Below, piece after piece: positions 54,201-61,545 of a stretch of DNA of 64,000 nt. The notes below the pieces were generated by a model. That model had not been told where the DNA came from and searched no databases. It saw only the letters and a list, made by a program, of their open reading frames with translations. The translations under genes were made by a program, and so were the position numbers. This stretch comes from Stictocephala bisonia. Its lineage: Eukaryota; Arthropoda; Insecta; Hemiptera; Membracidae. Within the stretch, counting starts at the first letter, position 1, and the number at the start of each line of letters is the position of its first letter. The stretch lies in the NCBI GenBank assembly GCA_035578905.1, contig JAQJVL010000278.1:1109963-1173962 (forward strand). The letters are read 5' to 3'.

Positions 54201-57200
54201 AATCTCCCACCCAATGACTATATATTGGTAGCTAAATAGTTGTATTTAATGTTAAGTAGGTCATAGACTATCTACTAAGTAATCTGCTGCTATTATTGGC
54301 CCCAGCAACACAGGTTTGTCAAACATATGTGCAGAAGTAATGTGAGTTCATTGAGCAGCACATGAACAAATAATGCCCACAGCATTATGGGTAAATGCAT
54401 GGAAAGTATACTTTTAGTAACTAGACTATCTGACTACAAACAGGATGAGATGTATTTGAATCAAAATAAGTAAATATTACAGAAAAAAATTTATTTGAAG
54501 TCCATTTGTTAACGTTGCAGAGATTCCCTCCTATCACATCAAGAGATTTTAACGTTGACAAACACTAAATACATTATCCTGCCATTTACGAATTTTATTA
54601 TGTACCGTAGTTAACACGATAGCTCCGAGAAATGAAGTTTGGGCCGTAAGTGGCAATCTGTCTGTCTTGCTCCTAATCCCAAAGTCATAAATTAACCAAT
54701 ATTAAGAGGGTCAGTTTTTAGCCGAGCCACAATCCAGTTTGCTGCAAATGGCAGAGCCGCAAAGAGGAGCACACCGTCATTGTCACCTAATGTTTTATAT
54801 GAATGTACATGATTGGTAAATTTGTTGGAGAACGTTGTGGAACAGACTCAACATTTCAACAGGTAAAAAACTCATGTTGCCTTTAGGTGTTACTTACTGT
54901 CTTAGCCTTAGCCATACGCTCACCCCCTACACATACAATGCTATTGACCCACCCGCCCACCCCTACATGACAATGCTATTGACCCACCCACACACGTACA
55001 ATGCACCCACCCGCCTACTCCTACACGTACAGGGGTATTGACCCACCACCCATCCCTACACGTACAATGCTATTGACCCACCCGCCCACCTATACACGTA
55101 CATTGGTATTGACCCACCCGCCCACTCAAACACGTACAGTGATATTGACCTACCCACCCGCCCATACACGTATAGTGGTATTGACCCACCCTCCCATTCA
55201 AACACGTACGGTGATATTGACCCACCCACCCGTCCATACACGTACAGTGGTATTGACCCACCCGCCCACCCATACACATACAGTGATATTGACCCACCCG
55301 CCCGCCCATACATGTACAGTGATATTGACCCACCCACCCACTCAAATACGTACAGTGATATGGGTTGGCAGGAAGGTCATCTGCACGTATATGGGTGGGT
55401 GGGAGGGCCATCACCACTGTACGTGAATGGGTGGGTGGGAGGGCAATGTAGGATGTGACCTTTTTGGCTTTTAATGATCTGCTATCACCTAGACTACCAA
55501 ATTTTGTTGTGTAATGAGTCTGAATTAAATTTGTCCAAACACTGTGCTTTTTTAACCTTTTCTCCATGTAAGTAAATTTGACAATTTTACCACTAAGTTT
55601 GTAAATCGTCTTTAGTCCACAGCCATTTGAAAACTTCCCAGTGGCTCTGGACGAGCTGCAACCTAGGGGAATGATCTAGAACCAATTCTTCCATGGGGTT
55701 GTTTCAGTTTTGTCTGCTGTTTGTGCTTGCAATGTTTACTGATTCCTTGTTTATTTTGATCACTAAATACTTAAATACATTTTTTGTTTTAATTTACTTG
55801 TTAGTTATAAAAAAATATTAAAATGTACGCCATATTGGTATTAAGAGGGCCGAGCATAGGACCTATCACCTACAATCTCAACACTTTGTCCCCAAGAAGC
55901 TGGGTTACAGAACTGCACCACTAGTGCTGACATACTATACTTAATATCAAATGTATAGAACAAAACAAGAAAACAAATAAATAAAGAATTTTAAGTGGGA
56001 TAAGAAATTACCCACTTGTGTCATAATAATGCATATGACCACTGGGATACAAGCTAACCCAATTAATTTTCAGAGAGGAAAAGTAGGAAACAAGCATTTA
56101 TTGCACCAAGACATTGGGCAAATTCTTCAAACAGAAAACAAAAACAAAACTGACCAGGTTTTCTGATACCAAAACTGGTGACTTGTGGTTTTCAATTTCT
56201 CATGTTTTAATTAATTCTCGCCATGAAGCTCCGAACCCAATCTATTAATTAATCATAATTTATTTCTTTTTGTTGTTGTACTGATCGTGTTTTGTGTGGC
56301 AGGATGATGTGGGCTGCAGGGATTCTGGCTTCTGTATCCAGTATCACTTATCCAGCTATTAGTGCATTTGTGTCTATGCACTCAGATGCTGACAAACAAG
56401 GTCAGGACAATAGAATGTTTTTTTTTCAAAACATTGTTTACTTGTTTAATTAAATTTTGTAACTTATAATTACAATTTGTTCTGTTCTTGTAAAAATATA
56501 CAATTTATGAGAATTCTCTGTCTTATCACTTTTAAATGCATAACATTGATAAATCTTCTTTCATCCTTTATCAAAAATTACTTTTTCAACTGGATATGTA
56601 AGTGTTGTTATGGAACAATGGCCATAACAATGTTTTTTATGCAAATGTTGGATTTCTTGGGTTTTGATCCTATGGTTGATTGGGGATAAGATAGGATGAG
56701 ATTAGTCATCTCAGAACTGTATGAAAATAGAAGAGTCAAATTAAAATGTTATTTTCATGTATCAGTAAATTTATACAGACTTAAGTAATTTTAAATATTT
56801 AGTTAATAAATCACAGAATTATTAAAAAAAAACTAACCAAAAATATTTGAATGTATGTACAATCTGAAAAAAAAATTAAATAATAAATTGGAAGTTTGTT
56901 GGATTATTAAACAAAGGAAAACTCTGTCACTCTATTTGTAACAAAAGAAAATTGACATACTTTTGTACCACTAGTAAATAATTTTATTAGATTAGTAGGT
57001 ATTGCAATATTTTATGTCTGACAATACATGTAATCTGTTTTTAGAACAAACACGTTCCTTTAGTAGTGTTTGTAGGATTTCCTTAAGCATATTCATTAAC
57101 ACACCTTTAGCACATTCTGAACTCACGTTATTGAAATGTTTTAAACAAATTTTTAGTTTGTATTAATTCATTCCCGTGTGGAATATATCATAAATTGTAC

Positions 57201-57467
57201 AATGGCTCATGCAAAAAATCTGCTTTAAACATACATAAAAAACAAAAACAATTATTGTTTATGTATCATATTTAGTATTTGAAGTGTTCTGTAGGTCTTG
57301 TACAAGGGATGGTGACAGGCATGAGGGGGCTGTGCAATGGCTTGGGACCTGCCATGTTTGGAATCATATTCTATCTGTTCCACGTAGACCTGAATGATGA
57401 CCCCATGCAGAACAAAGATGACCGAGGAGATAACGGCACCCTCGGTCACAATGATGCCATGCCCCAG
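25605..57467 (+). CDS. MFSD14: MFSD14/HIAT1 major facilitator transporter, ten exons, 3' end off the window
   Basis: This is a multi-pass membrane protein of the major facilitator superfamily, orthologous to mammalian MFSD14A/B (HIAT1), whose substrate is not established. The join is 25605-25685, 30605-30700, 33996-34058, 35800-35927, 38320-38434, 49038-49256, 50932-51045, 52000-52181, 56303-56400 and 57295-57467. It gives 423 residues with no stop, and every join is in frame. The cytoplasmic motif A is LIGALSDVWGRK (90-101). Other HIAT1 blocks include EPSVYHALVVIFLEFFAWGL, VVFAYVADVTEEHERS, FILVAVPESLPEK, SWGAPISWEQADPF, VFLSYLPEAGQYS, WYGFGSQTW and RGLCNGLGPAMFG. The start has A at -3, and the N-terminus aligns with the basic human start. 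Mammalian proteins are near 490 residues, so the last membrane segments and the tail are missing to the right. Family comparison is from memory. Confidence 0.95.
26200..28160 (-). mobile_element. LINE (minus strand) split by another LINE
   Basis: On the minus strand 28140-27940 reads a decayed RT block (EEYGLDDKTRRTNSNRY, ILNAFEINTRVRQGD). After a gap, 27154-26936 continues with KVMREWEKELKNKSKWNP and YLAFADDLAIVTPNSSEGI, the catalytic A-D-D motif. Degraded C-terminal sequence runs to about 26200. The two parts are consecutive pieces of one reverse transcriptase, separated by a plus-strand LINE. Several stops show it is dead. Confidence 0.8.
27156..27935 (+). mobile_element. Jockey-like LINE fragment inserted in the minus-strand LINE
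   Basis: The plus strand carries FPDKWKCTKVVPIFKNG, NYRPVAVLSVPATIFEMV and DITVDQHGFF. After a frameshift come a degraded AKAFDKVDHSVLLNKLHVYG and SGVPQGSNLG. These are LINE RT motifs up to the G-V-P-Q-G-S block, where it is truncated. Its ends coincide with the break in the minus-strand LINE. Confidence 0.8.
28870..29010 (+). repeat. Diverged relative of the fold-back element of Nelf-E intron 1
   Basis: The stretch starting AGAATTGGCTATATTTTCAC and continuing through CTTTTATTCC and GGAAAT parallels the left arm at about 22210-22260. The two loci therefore share a repeat family. Confidence 0.55.
30605..30700 (+). CDS. MFSD14: MFSD14 exon 2 (residues 28-59, TM1)
   Basis: Encodes GIGEPSVYHALVVIFLEFFA and WGLLTMPIIA, the highly conserved first membrane segment of HIAT1. 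The acceptor is tttatttcag and the donor GCT|gtaagt. A decayed copy of 67 bp of this exon lies at 31923-31989. Confidence 0.96.
30893..31560 (+). other. Unidentified element-like segment with GC-rich ends and broken ORFs
   Basis: GC-rich flanks each contain the palindrome GTTGATCAAC (30929-30938, 31520-31529). Between them the plus strand holds a 102-codon frame at 31016-31324, including EWHENVQLVLIMYGNIKNGY and THECPCGTCRKLSSIAQT. It is followed by another frame with WWYPKTKYIEMFTKTG. The composition looks like former coding sequence, but I recognise no family. It may be a decayed mobile element. Confidence 0.4.
31923..31989 (+). pseudogene. Relic duplicate of MFSD14 exon 2
   Basis: Sixty-seven bases match exon 2 positions 30620-30686 without gaps and with six substitutions. 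They still encode EPSVYHVLVVIFLKLFAWKL before diverging just ahead of a stop. No acceptor or donor survives. Sequence about 130 bp further on (TTAACATGTT ... GCTGAAAT) also resembles the intron just after exon 2, so a longer segment was probably duplicated. Confidence 0.88.
32022..32061. repeat. (AT)n microsatellite
   Basis: About twenty uninterrupted AT units lie just after the exon 2 relic. Confidence 0.9.
32942..33115 (+). mobile_element. tRNA-derived SINE, copy 1 of family A
   Basis: The tRNA-like head has GGCTCAGTGCTCAGG (box A region) and box B GGTTCGAATCC (32991-33001). The body carries ACTTCACTCGTTGAA, GTTCAC and GTGAACTGGCGAGTGAAGTT, then an A/T-rich tail. The same structure recurs at 36908-37055 and 50425-50600. 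Confidence 0.85.
33996..34058 (+). CDS. MFSD14: MFSD14 exon 3 (residues 60-80)
   Basis: Twenty-one codons, TLNDTFPDHTFLMNGLIMGI plus K, lie between a long T-tract acceptor and AAG|gtaagt. They match the HETFPxHTFLMNGLIQGVK loop and start of TM2 in mammalian HIAT1. Confidence 0.96.
34059..35799 (+). other. MFSD14 intron 3 (1.7 kb)
   Basis: Holds a piggyBac-type MITE at 34893-35516. The flanks are AT-rich with no other feature seen. Confidence 0.85.
34893..35516. mobile_element. piggyBac-type MITE (TTAA target)
   Basis: CCCTTAGCATGTCACAG (34893-34909) and CTGTGACATGTTAAGGG (35500-35516) are inverse with one mismatch. The flanks are TTAG (889-892 of 34k) and TTAA (35517-35520), fitting a TTAA target with one decayed base. 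The internal direct repeat CAGTATGGC(A/G)TCTGTGAC occurs at about 35249 and 35489. No transposase is present. Confidence 0.82.
35800..35927 (+). CDS. MFSD14: MFSD14 exon 4 (residues 81-123, motif A)
   Basis: Encodes GLLSFLSAPLIGALSDVWGR then KFFLLITVFFTCAPIPL. The SDVWGRK loop is the MFS motif A between TM2 and TM3. The donor splits Trp123 (TG|G). Confidence 0.97.
35928..38319 (+). other. MFSD14 intron 4 (2.4 kb)
   Basis: Contains SINE copy 2 (36908-37055) and a less AT-rich segment at 37690-38010, which ends in GCGAAGGGTTAAG. No gene was recognised in either. Confidence 0.8.
36908..37055 (+). mobile_element. tRNA-derived SINE, copy 2 of family A
   Basis: Box B GGTTCGAATCC lies at 36952-36962. 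The body has ACTTCACTTTTTGAATAAAG, TTCAC and GAGCTGGCAAGTGAAGTT, with an A-rich tail, in the same order as copies 1 and 3. Confidence 0.85.
38320..38434 (+). CDS. MFSD14: MFSD14 exon 5 (residues 123-161)
   Basis: Encodes WFFAMISISGVFAVTFSVVF and AYVADVTEEHERSLSYGL, nearly identical to mammalian HIAT1. The donor reads TTG|gttagt with T at +3, unusually weak for the exon preceding the longest intron (10.6 kb). Read-through would end 15 codons on, at 38479. Confidence 0.96.
39248..39290. repeat. (AT)n microsatellite
   Basis: About twenty uninterrupted AT units. Confidence 0.9.
40040..40180 (+). repeat. Dispersed repeat with hammerhead-like core
   Basis: CTGAGGATGCC followed by ATGGGCGAAAC (about 40056-40087) fits the C-U-G-A-N-G-A / G-A-A-A hammerhead arms, with a pairable stem between them. 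The segment from GTTATCTTGTAAATA to AAAATATAGATTC resembles the right half of the hairpin element at 51090-51260. Confidence 0.5.
43074..44138. mobile_element. Tigger/pogo-like MITE (1065 bp)
   Basis: The right end CGGATAACCGAGGTTCTACTG is the inverse of a typical Tigger terminus. The left end CTGTAGACTCTCAGTTATCTG is a diverged match. TA flanks both sides (43072-43073, 44139-44140). The interior holds no recognisable transposase. Confidence 0.72.
45686..48973. mobile_element. DNA transposon with 5-bp target duplication, interrupted by a LINE
   Basis: The ends CAGGGTGTCCAG and CTGGACATCCTG are inverse with one mismatch, flanked by ATACA at 45681-45685 and 48974-48978. Subterminal sequence on both sides is rich in GTCAGGGAA/ACCTGGAAAA motifs. 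Without the LINE the element is about 0.7 kb and noncoding. The superfamily is not certain. Confidence 0.65.
46031..48605 (-). mobile_element. Jockey/CR1-superfamily LINE with broken reverse transcriptase
   Basis: Four consecutive minus-strand frames read as one protein after frameshifts. 48599-48048 is the pre-RT linker. 47992-47465 is the RT, with DSYRPISLIPVISKLFEILV, TQFGFRKGKSTMDAID, LTKAFDCVGHNDI and HGVPQGSIIGPLLF. 47487-47008 carries the catalytic YADDTTIL, then AKFLGITLDNHLTWGPHI. 46972-46640 is the C-terminal NYNTRSKDN region. The 3' end is an (AAT)n tail at about 46031-46048. No endonuclease was found, so it is 5'-truncated. Confidence 0.9.
49038..49256 (+). CDS. MFSD14: MFSD14 exon 6 (residues 162-234)
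   Basis: The largest exon, 73 codons, between ttacttag and GCT|gtaagt. It encodes VSATFAASMVISPALGAYL, the segment LVVALATAVALLDVFFILVA, then VPESLPEKVRPSSWGAPISW and EQADPFA. This covers two membrane helices and the central cytoplasmic loop. Confidence 0.97.
49424..49536 (+). repeat. Direct repeat flanking exon 7, left copy
   Basis: About 110 bp starting CTAAATTTAGTAAAAAATGC and ending ACCAACATATTTACC, with a TACAG-like end, recurs nearly unchanged at 51609-51719. Confidence 0.9.
49640..49790 (-). mobile_element. LINE 3'-end fragment, same family as 58230-59820
   Basis: The minus strand reads like the C-terminal end (RLRHLLVLRALYTVDECMMC) of the LINE at 58392-58997, in decayed form, with the matching downstream GTTAATTTA context. 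Confidence 0.6.
50425..50600 (+). mobile_element. tRNA-derived SINE, copy 3 of family A
   Basis: Box B GGTTCAAATCC lies at 50473-50483, after GGCTCATTGGCTAGGGC. The body has ACTTCACTCTTTGAATAAAG, TTCAC and TGAACTGGTGAGTGAAGTT, then an 11-base A run. It carries a short extra GTGTGCG insertion relative to the other copies. Confidence 0.87.
50932..51045 (+). CDS. MFSD14: MFSD14 exon 7 (residues 235-272)
   Basis: Encodes ALRKVGKDHTILMLCVTVFL then SYLPEAGQYSCIFVYLKL, matching the family. The splice sites ttttgtag and CTG|gtgagt are clear. It is flanked at a distance by a pair of about 110-bp direct repeats, in introns 6 and 7. Confidence 0.96.
51090..51260. repeat. Imperfect hairpin element, ~55-bp arms
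   Basis: GTGTCAAGGTGCTATCTACA then CTATTTACAAGACAAC (about 51108-51144) is mirrored by GTTGTCTTGTAAATAG then GGAGATAGCAGCTTGACAC (about 51197-51231). The right arm is related to the repeat at 40040-40180. Confidence 0.7.
51609..51719 (+). repeat. Direct repeat flanking exon 7, right copy
   Basis: Near-identical to 49424-49536; differences include a shorter A run and CAACAG for CTACAG. The TTACTTTGCAG inside resembles a splice acceptor, but no exon follows. Confidence 0.9.
52000..52181 (+). CDS. MFSD14: MFSD14 exon 8 (residues 273-333)
   Basis: Encodes VMGFSVIMVAVFIAVVGILS, then QIVLGILMRSLGSKHTIMVG and MLQLMWYGFGSQTW. The acceptor is weak: ctgttaaag with no pyrimidine tract just before it. 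The boundary is set by alignment (YLKL|VMGFS against YLRQ|IMKFS) and by frame. The donor splits Trp333. Confidence 0.93.
53111..53633. repeat. ~36-bp minisatellite, first array
   Basis: About fifteen copies of a unit such as GATATTGACCCACCCACCCA followed by CCCATACACATACAGT, with 35-36 bp spacing and variants including a GGCCACCCATAACG form. The minus strand is G-rich with runs of GGGTGGGTGGGT. The long minus-strand frames (12-residue periods) are repeat artefacts. Confidence 0.95.
53661..53935 (+). mobile_element. Candidate SINE with tRNA(Met)-like head
   Basis: GGTCGGTAGCGAAGTTGG resembles a tRNA D-arm/box A. AGCTTCATAAGCT can form an anticodon arm with CAT at 53696-53698, the methionine anticodon. 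The T-arm (TTAGTTTGATACC) is decayed. About 200 bp of non-tRNA body ends in an AATAAATAAA-type tail. It is too decayed to be a functional tRNA. Confidence 0.5.
54925..55445. repeat. ~36-bp minisatellite, second array with inverted end
   Basis: From 54925 to about 55360 the units run as in the first array (C-rich on the plus strand, ACGTACAGTGATATTGACCC forms). From about 55361 to 55445 two or more units appear in reverse (GGGTGGGTGGGAGGGC on the plus strand), so the end can fold back. Confidence 0.92.
56303..56400 (+). CDS. MFSD14: MFSD14 exon 9 (residues 333-366)
   Basis: Encodes MMWAAGILASVSSITYPAIS and AFVSMHSDADKQ. The acceptor gtgtggcag and donor CAAG|gtcagg keep the split Trp333 and Gly366 in frame. 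Confidence 0.96.
56401..57294 (+). other. MFSD14 intron 9 (894 bp)
   Basis: AT-rich GT-AG intron. No repeat or gene was recognised. Confidence 0.88.
57295..57467 (+). CDS. MFSD14: MFSD14 exon 10 (residues 366-423)
   Basis: Encodes GLVQGMVTGMRGLCNGLGPA then MFGIIFYLFHVDLNDDP, followed by a polar variable loop ending NDAMPQ at CAG|gtagca. The conserved PGPPFLFGA block that follows in the family is not found before the right edge. Confidence 0.95.
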
Positions 57468-58229
57468 GTAGCAAAATAGATTTATTAGTGAGAAAGTGAA
57501 ACACAATAAATCAAATTAAGATTGATAAAGCACTATTTCTATGTTTTTTCAAGTTCAGATTTTGTAAACTACAAGCAAAACTTTAGCATGTACACTGTTA
57601 ATTACATGTTTTGATTAGTTTTACTATCATCAAAACATGTACTACTTTTTTCCCCTTGGGATATACTGTAAGCTATGAGGACAGTCACATAAATGCTCTA
57701 AATGGAAACAACATTACAAACAAAAGACCCCAAATTATTATCTTCGTCTATATATTACACGTGTCCTTAATTTTTATTTAATTTGGAACAAAAACTCTAG
57801 CATTATTATTTTTAAGCTTAAAATCAAAATATTTCAGTTTTGCCCAATCAGAATTTGAAACTGACTCCTTCAATTTTAGTTAGATTGCAGATATAATAAG
57901 TTAATTATCAGTATATCAGTAATATTGTTGGTAAATCCCTATTGACAATTAATTATTAATAATATGTAAGTATATTTGTACACTCATTAAATCTATAAAC
58001 AACATATTTAGTATAAATAGTGTAATATTACGATAGAGAAAGAAATTATAGGTTGGTTTATTTCATAGTTTTGAATAACGTGTATACTGAAAATTATGTT
58101 CATAGTGTTAGTAACATAGTGTAATCTCAAGAGCCAAAGAGTTTGTTCACTGGGCAGCTCAATTAAGGATAATTTCCAAATTCAAATCTTTATTGTAGTG
58201 AACAATTAACAATAATTGCATTACATTTG

Positions 58230-59820
58230 TCAAGAATACTCTTTATATAAACTAGTCACATGAATAATAATTAATAATAAATAGATACAAAACAATAATA
58301 AATAAAATTTAACATTAGGATATAGCGTATTTTGTTAAGCATGTAAAACTTGTGGTTTGGATATTAGCAGAGTAATTAAGTATTGGTTTTGTTAATTTAC
58401 ATCCCAGCGACACATCATACACTCATCAACTGTGTACAATGCCCTCAACACCAGGAGGTGTCTTAGTCGGGTTTTAAATTTTTTGGGGTTATTTATCTGT
58501 TTAATACCTCTAAGAAGTTTACTAATAAAATTTATTCCAGCTTGTGATGGAAGGTGTTTATATGCCATTATTTTGTGTTGCCCTGCTCGATAGTTATCCC
58601 TGCCCCTAGTTTCGTACTGGTGTACGTCTCTACCCTGGACCAAATCACACTTAAAACGACAGTACAAGGTAACCTCCAAAATATAAAGGCAGGGAAGGGT
58701 CAACAATTCAAGCTTCCTGAAGGCATTTGTACACGACTCTCGTGAATTTAATTTTGAAAGAATTCTGACAGCTTTCTTTTGCATTCTAAACACTCTTTCG
58801 AATTTGTAGTTAGAGCAGCTGCCCCATAGTCGCAGACCATACGACAAATGCGGGTATATAAGTCCATAATAGGCAGTTTTCCAAACTCCCAAAGAACAAA
58901 ATGTTGCAAGCTTACGCAGAGCATATAATCCGGAAGCTACCCTAGAGCAGATATAATCAATTTGGTGGTCCCAGGTCAGACCTCGATCAAGATACATCCC
59001 AAGGACCTTGGCAGATTATGTCTCTTCCAAAGGAGCATCATCAGTCAATACAACAGTTTGAAAATCTTGGTCCTGTTGTTGGAGGCAAATTTTAATCAAA
59101 TTTTACTTTAAAAAATTAGTTTTCAAGTTAATTTTGGAAAAATACTCAATGCATGAGTTTACCTACATAAATGCTTGGAATTCAAGGTCATCGATGGTTT
59201 TTTATCTAATACAGAGAGTTGTGTCATCAGCATATTGAATCACCATTCTATTCTGGATCGATGAGTTCAACCTGCTGACACAGATGAGCAAAAGGAACGG
59301 ACCAAGAATTGATCCCTGACGGACACCATGAGTCATTTTAATTTTTCCTGACAGTGTATTCACAACCTGCACACATTGGTATCCGTCACCAAGGTAGGAC
59401 AAGAGCCATTTGTGAGGCAGGACGCGAACACCACATGTCCACAACTGGTGCAGTAGTGTTGCATGATGCACGCAGTCAAATGCTTTAGAGAGGTCAAGAA
59501 ATATGATAAGCACTTTTTCTCGCCTCTGCAAGCTATTGACAACGCAGTCGATGAGACTTGTGATGGCATCTATAGTGGATTTTTTTTCCTAAATCCAAAT
59601 TGTTGGAGAGAATGAATTTCAAATCTCTCAAGAAAGTGTTCTAGTCTTTTAAGGAAGACTTTTTCAGACACTGAGAACTGGAAGAATTGATATTGGCTGG
59701 TAGTTATTTACATTGTTGGGATCATTCTTTTTAAAAATTGGTACAACTTTTGCTGTTTTTAGAGCAGATGGGAAAACGCCTTTGTGATTTATTAATTTTG
59801 TCAGGATTTAATTAGGAAGA
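58230..59820 (-). mobile_element. LINE with broken reverse transcriptase
   Basis: The minus strand reads, with frameshifts, AKVVPIFKKNDPNN and YQPISILP, then QFGFRKK (about 59790-59575). Next, in 59531-59202, come LDLSKAFDCVHHATLL, HGVRQGSILGPF and the catalytic YADDTTLC. 58997-58392 continues with LDRGLTWDHQIDYICSRV, YPHLSYGLRLWG, FRMQKKAVR and the C-terminal VLRALYTVDECMMC. Frame breaks and the missing endonuclease show a dead 5'-truncated copy of a Jockey-superfamily element. Confidence 0.88.
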
Positions 59821-60964
59821 TCCTAAAGTGAAGTTGATTTCATTTAGTTTTAAAACTATTATTCTGCTCTTAAATATCCTGCTCTAATCTTTTACTTCCA
59901 TCCGAGGGCGGAGCCAATATTAACAATTAATTATAAATTGCTCAAATGAAATGCAGTTGACAGTTATTAGATCTAAACTCTCTTTCATTCTTCTATTAGA
60001 ACTAGATCTTCAATGTGTCCTTTTTTATGTCCTGTTTTTTAGTGTCAATTTTTTATATGTCCGGTTTTTTATTGTTATGTCCAGTTATTTGCCTTTTAAT
60101 GTACTTTACATATATATAAATAATCTACAAAAATACAGCCAAATTCAAAATAAATATTAAAAAACGTGTCCTCCTCTTATCATAAGTAAAAATTAGTAAA
60201 ACAGGTCTTGTACCGTACCATGCAATAATAATAGAAACAACTGATCCCGTCAATTTCCACCCCCCACGCCGGACATCATTTATTTAAGATGGGGCCGACA
60301 CTACTGTGCCACAGACAAGCATTTACACATTTGCATGATAAAAAGTACAGCTGGATACAGATGGATGACGATCCTCAGCGCTGTACCACGCCTTAGACCA
60401 CTCGTCTAAGTCACTGATGGTGACTCAGTATTATTGCGTTAATAGACCATGACTTATTGTGCACGTCAGAACAGGCGGAAAGGTTAGTTAGGCTAGATTT
60501 TTATAATTCTGGGGAATCCAAATAATTGCCCCCCTAGTGTTTAAGGGCTGGTTTACACATTCAAACCATCTGCATCACATGCTAGTTTTAACAAGTAGGA
60601 CATAACATTGATGTCCGTCCATACTATTAAAAGTTTTCTCCAGTTTTTTATTTTTTAACTATGTTATTTATATTTCATTGGAAAAATGAATGAATTTCTG
60701 TACTCTTTTCTAAACTTAAAAACTTAGTAAAAATAGTTCTGTACTGTTGAAAAATTTAGACTAACAGTTTTCTAGTCTGCACTCCCTAGTTTCATTGACT
60801 AATGTGTGATGGTTGGACAAAGTGGTTGATATATAAAAGTTTTCAAAAATACCTCAAAATATATTTATATTATCTAATAAAATGGTGAAATTTTGTAAAC
60901 TGCTTTAGAAGTGAATAGTTACAGGATTTATTCATAATTATAGTTTTATTGTTTGTGCTAACAG

Positions 60965-60991
60965 TGGCCTAAAAGTGAAATGGCAAAACAG
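60965..60991 (+). CDS. MFSD14: Candidate 27-nt microexon of MFSD14 (WPKSEMAKQ)
   Basis: A T-rich tract and ctaacag precede TGGCCTAAAAGTGAAATGGC, and a textbook CAG|gtaagt follows. The 27 nt are open in the required phase 0 and would add nine polar residues to the variable loop after exon 10. A chance occurrence cannot be excluded; no transcript evidence is available here. Confidence 0.4.
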
Positions 60992-61375
60992 GTAAGTCAC
61001 TAGTGTTTGGAGGGTCTTTCAGGCTTTCTTAGCTTCACCTAAACACTAAAAATAATAATAATAAAGTGTTTAGAAGATCTCAAACTTACATTCAATAATA
61101 AAAACAAAACAAAATTGGGTTAGTTTAAAAGTAATACATTTTTTAACATAAAATGTTTGAAATCTACTTAATGTTAAATAGGTTCAGCTCTCGCATTTAA
61201 AAAATCTACTTCAGAGTATTAACCCTTTCCTACTCAGTTATCCAGACTTCTATTCCTTATTGGACTCAGTTTTATTTTCATACAAATAAGCATTGTATTA
61301 TAAGTAGCACTAAACGAGTTCATTTAGCTTTTAGTCTAATTGGTTTTTATGTTCTATTAAATGAATTTGTGAGTT

Positions 61376-61545
61376 TGGTGAGATACACTGTACGTGTGTG
61401 GGAAGGCGTGTGTGCCAGTACCAATGTACGTGTGTGGGAGGGCGGGTGCGCCAGTACCACTTTATGTGTGTGGGAGAGGGAGGGGTTTGCCAGAACCACT
61501 GTATGTGTATGGGAGGGCGGGTGTCCTCCTGAGTCCGCTGCCTTC
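61376..61545. repeat. ~36-bp minisatellite family, third locus, reverse orientation
   Basis: About four to five decayed units such as CACTGTACGTGTGTGGGA then GGGCGGGTG lie G-rich on the plus strand. They correspond to the reverse complement of the intron 8 arrays. Confidence 0.8.

Larger units (their letters stand above)
52182..56302 (+). other. MFSD14 intron 8 (4.1 kb)
   Basis: Contains two arrays of one minisatellite family (53111-53633, 54925-55445) with a tRNA(Met)-like SINE between them. No gene was recognised in 52190-53100 or 55450-56300. Confidence 0.82.

Noticed and set aside
55001..55567. ORFs of Thr/His/Pro-rich repeats across the second array
   Set aside because: Same repeat artefact as in the first array.
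57604..57638. Inverted repeat ACATGTTTTGAT / ATCAAAACATGT
   Set aside because: Perfect 12-bp arms, but no target duplication or family evidence; not enough to call an element.
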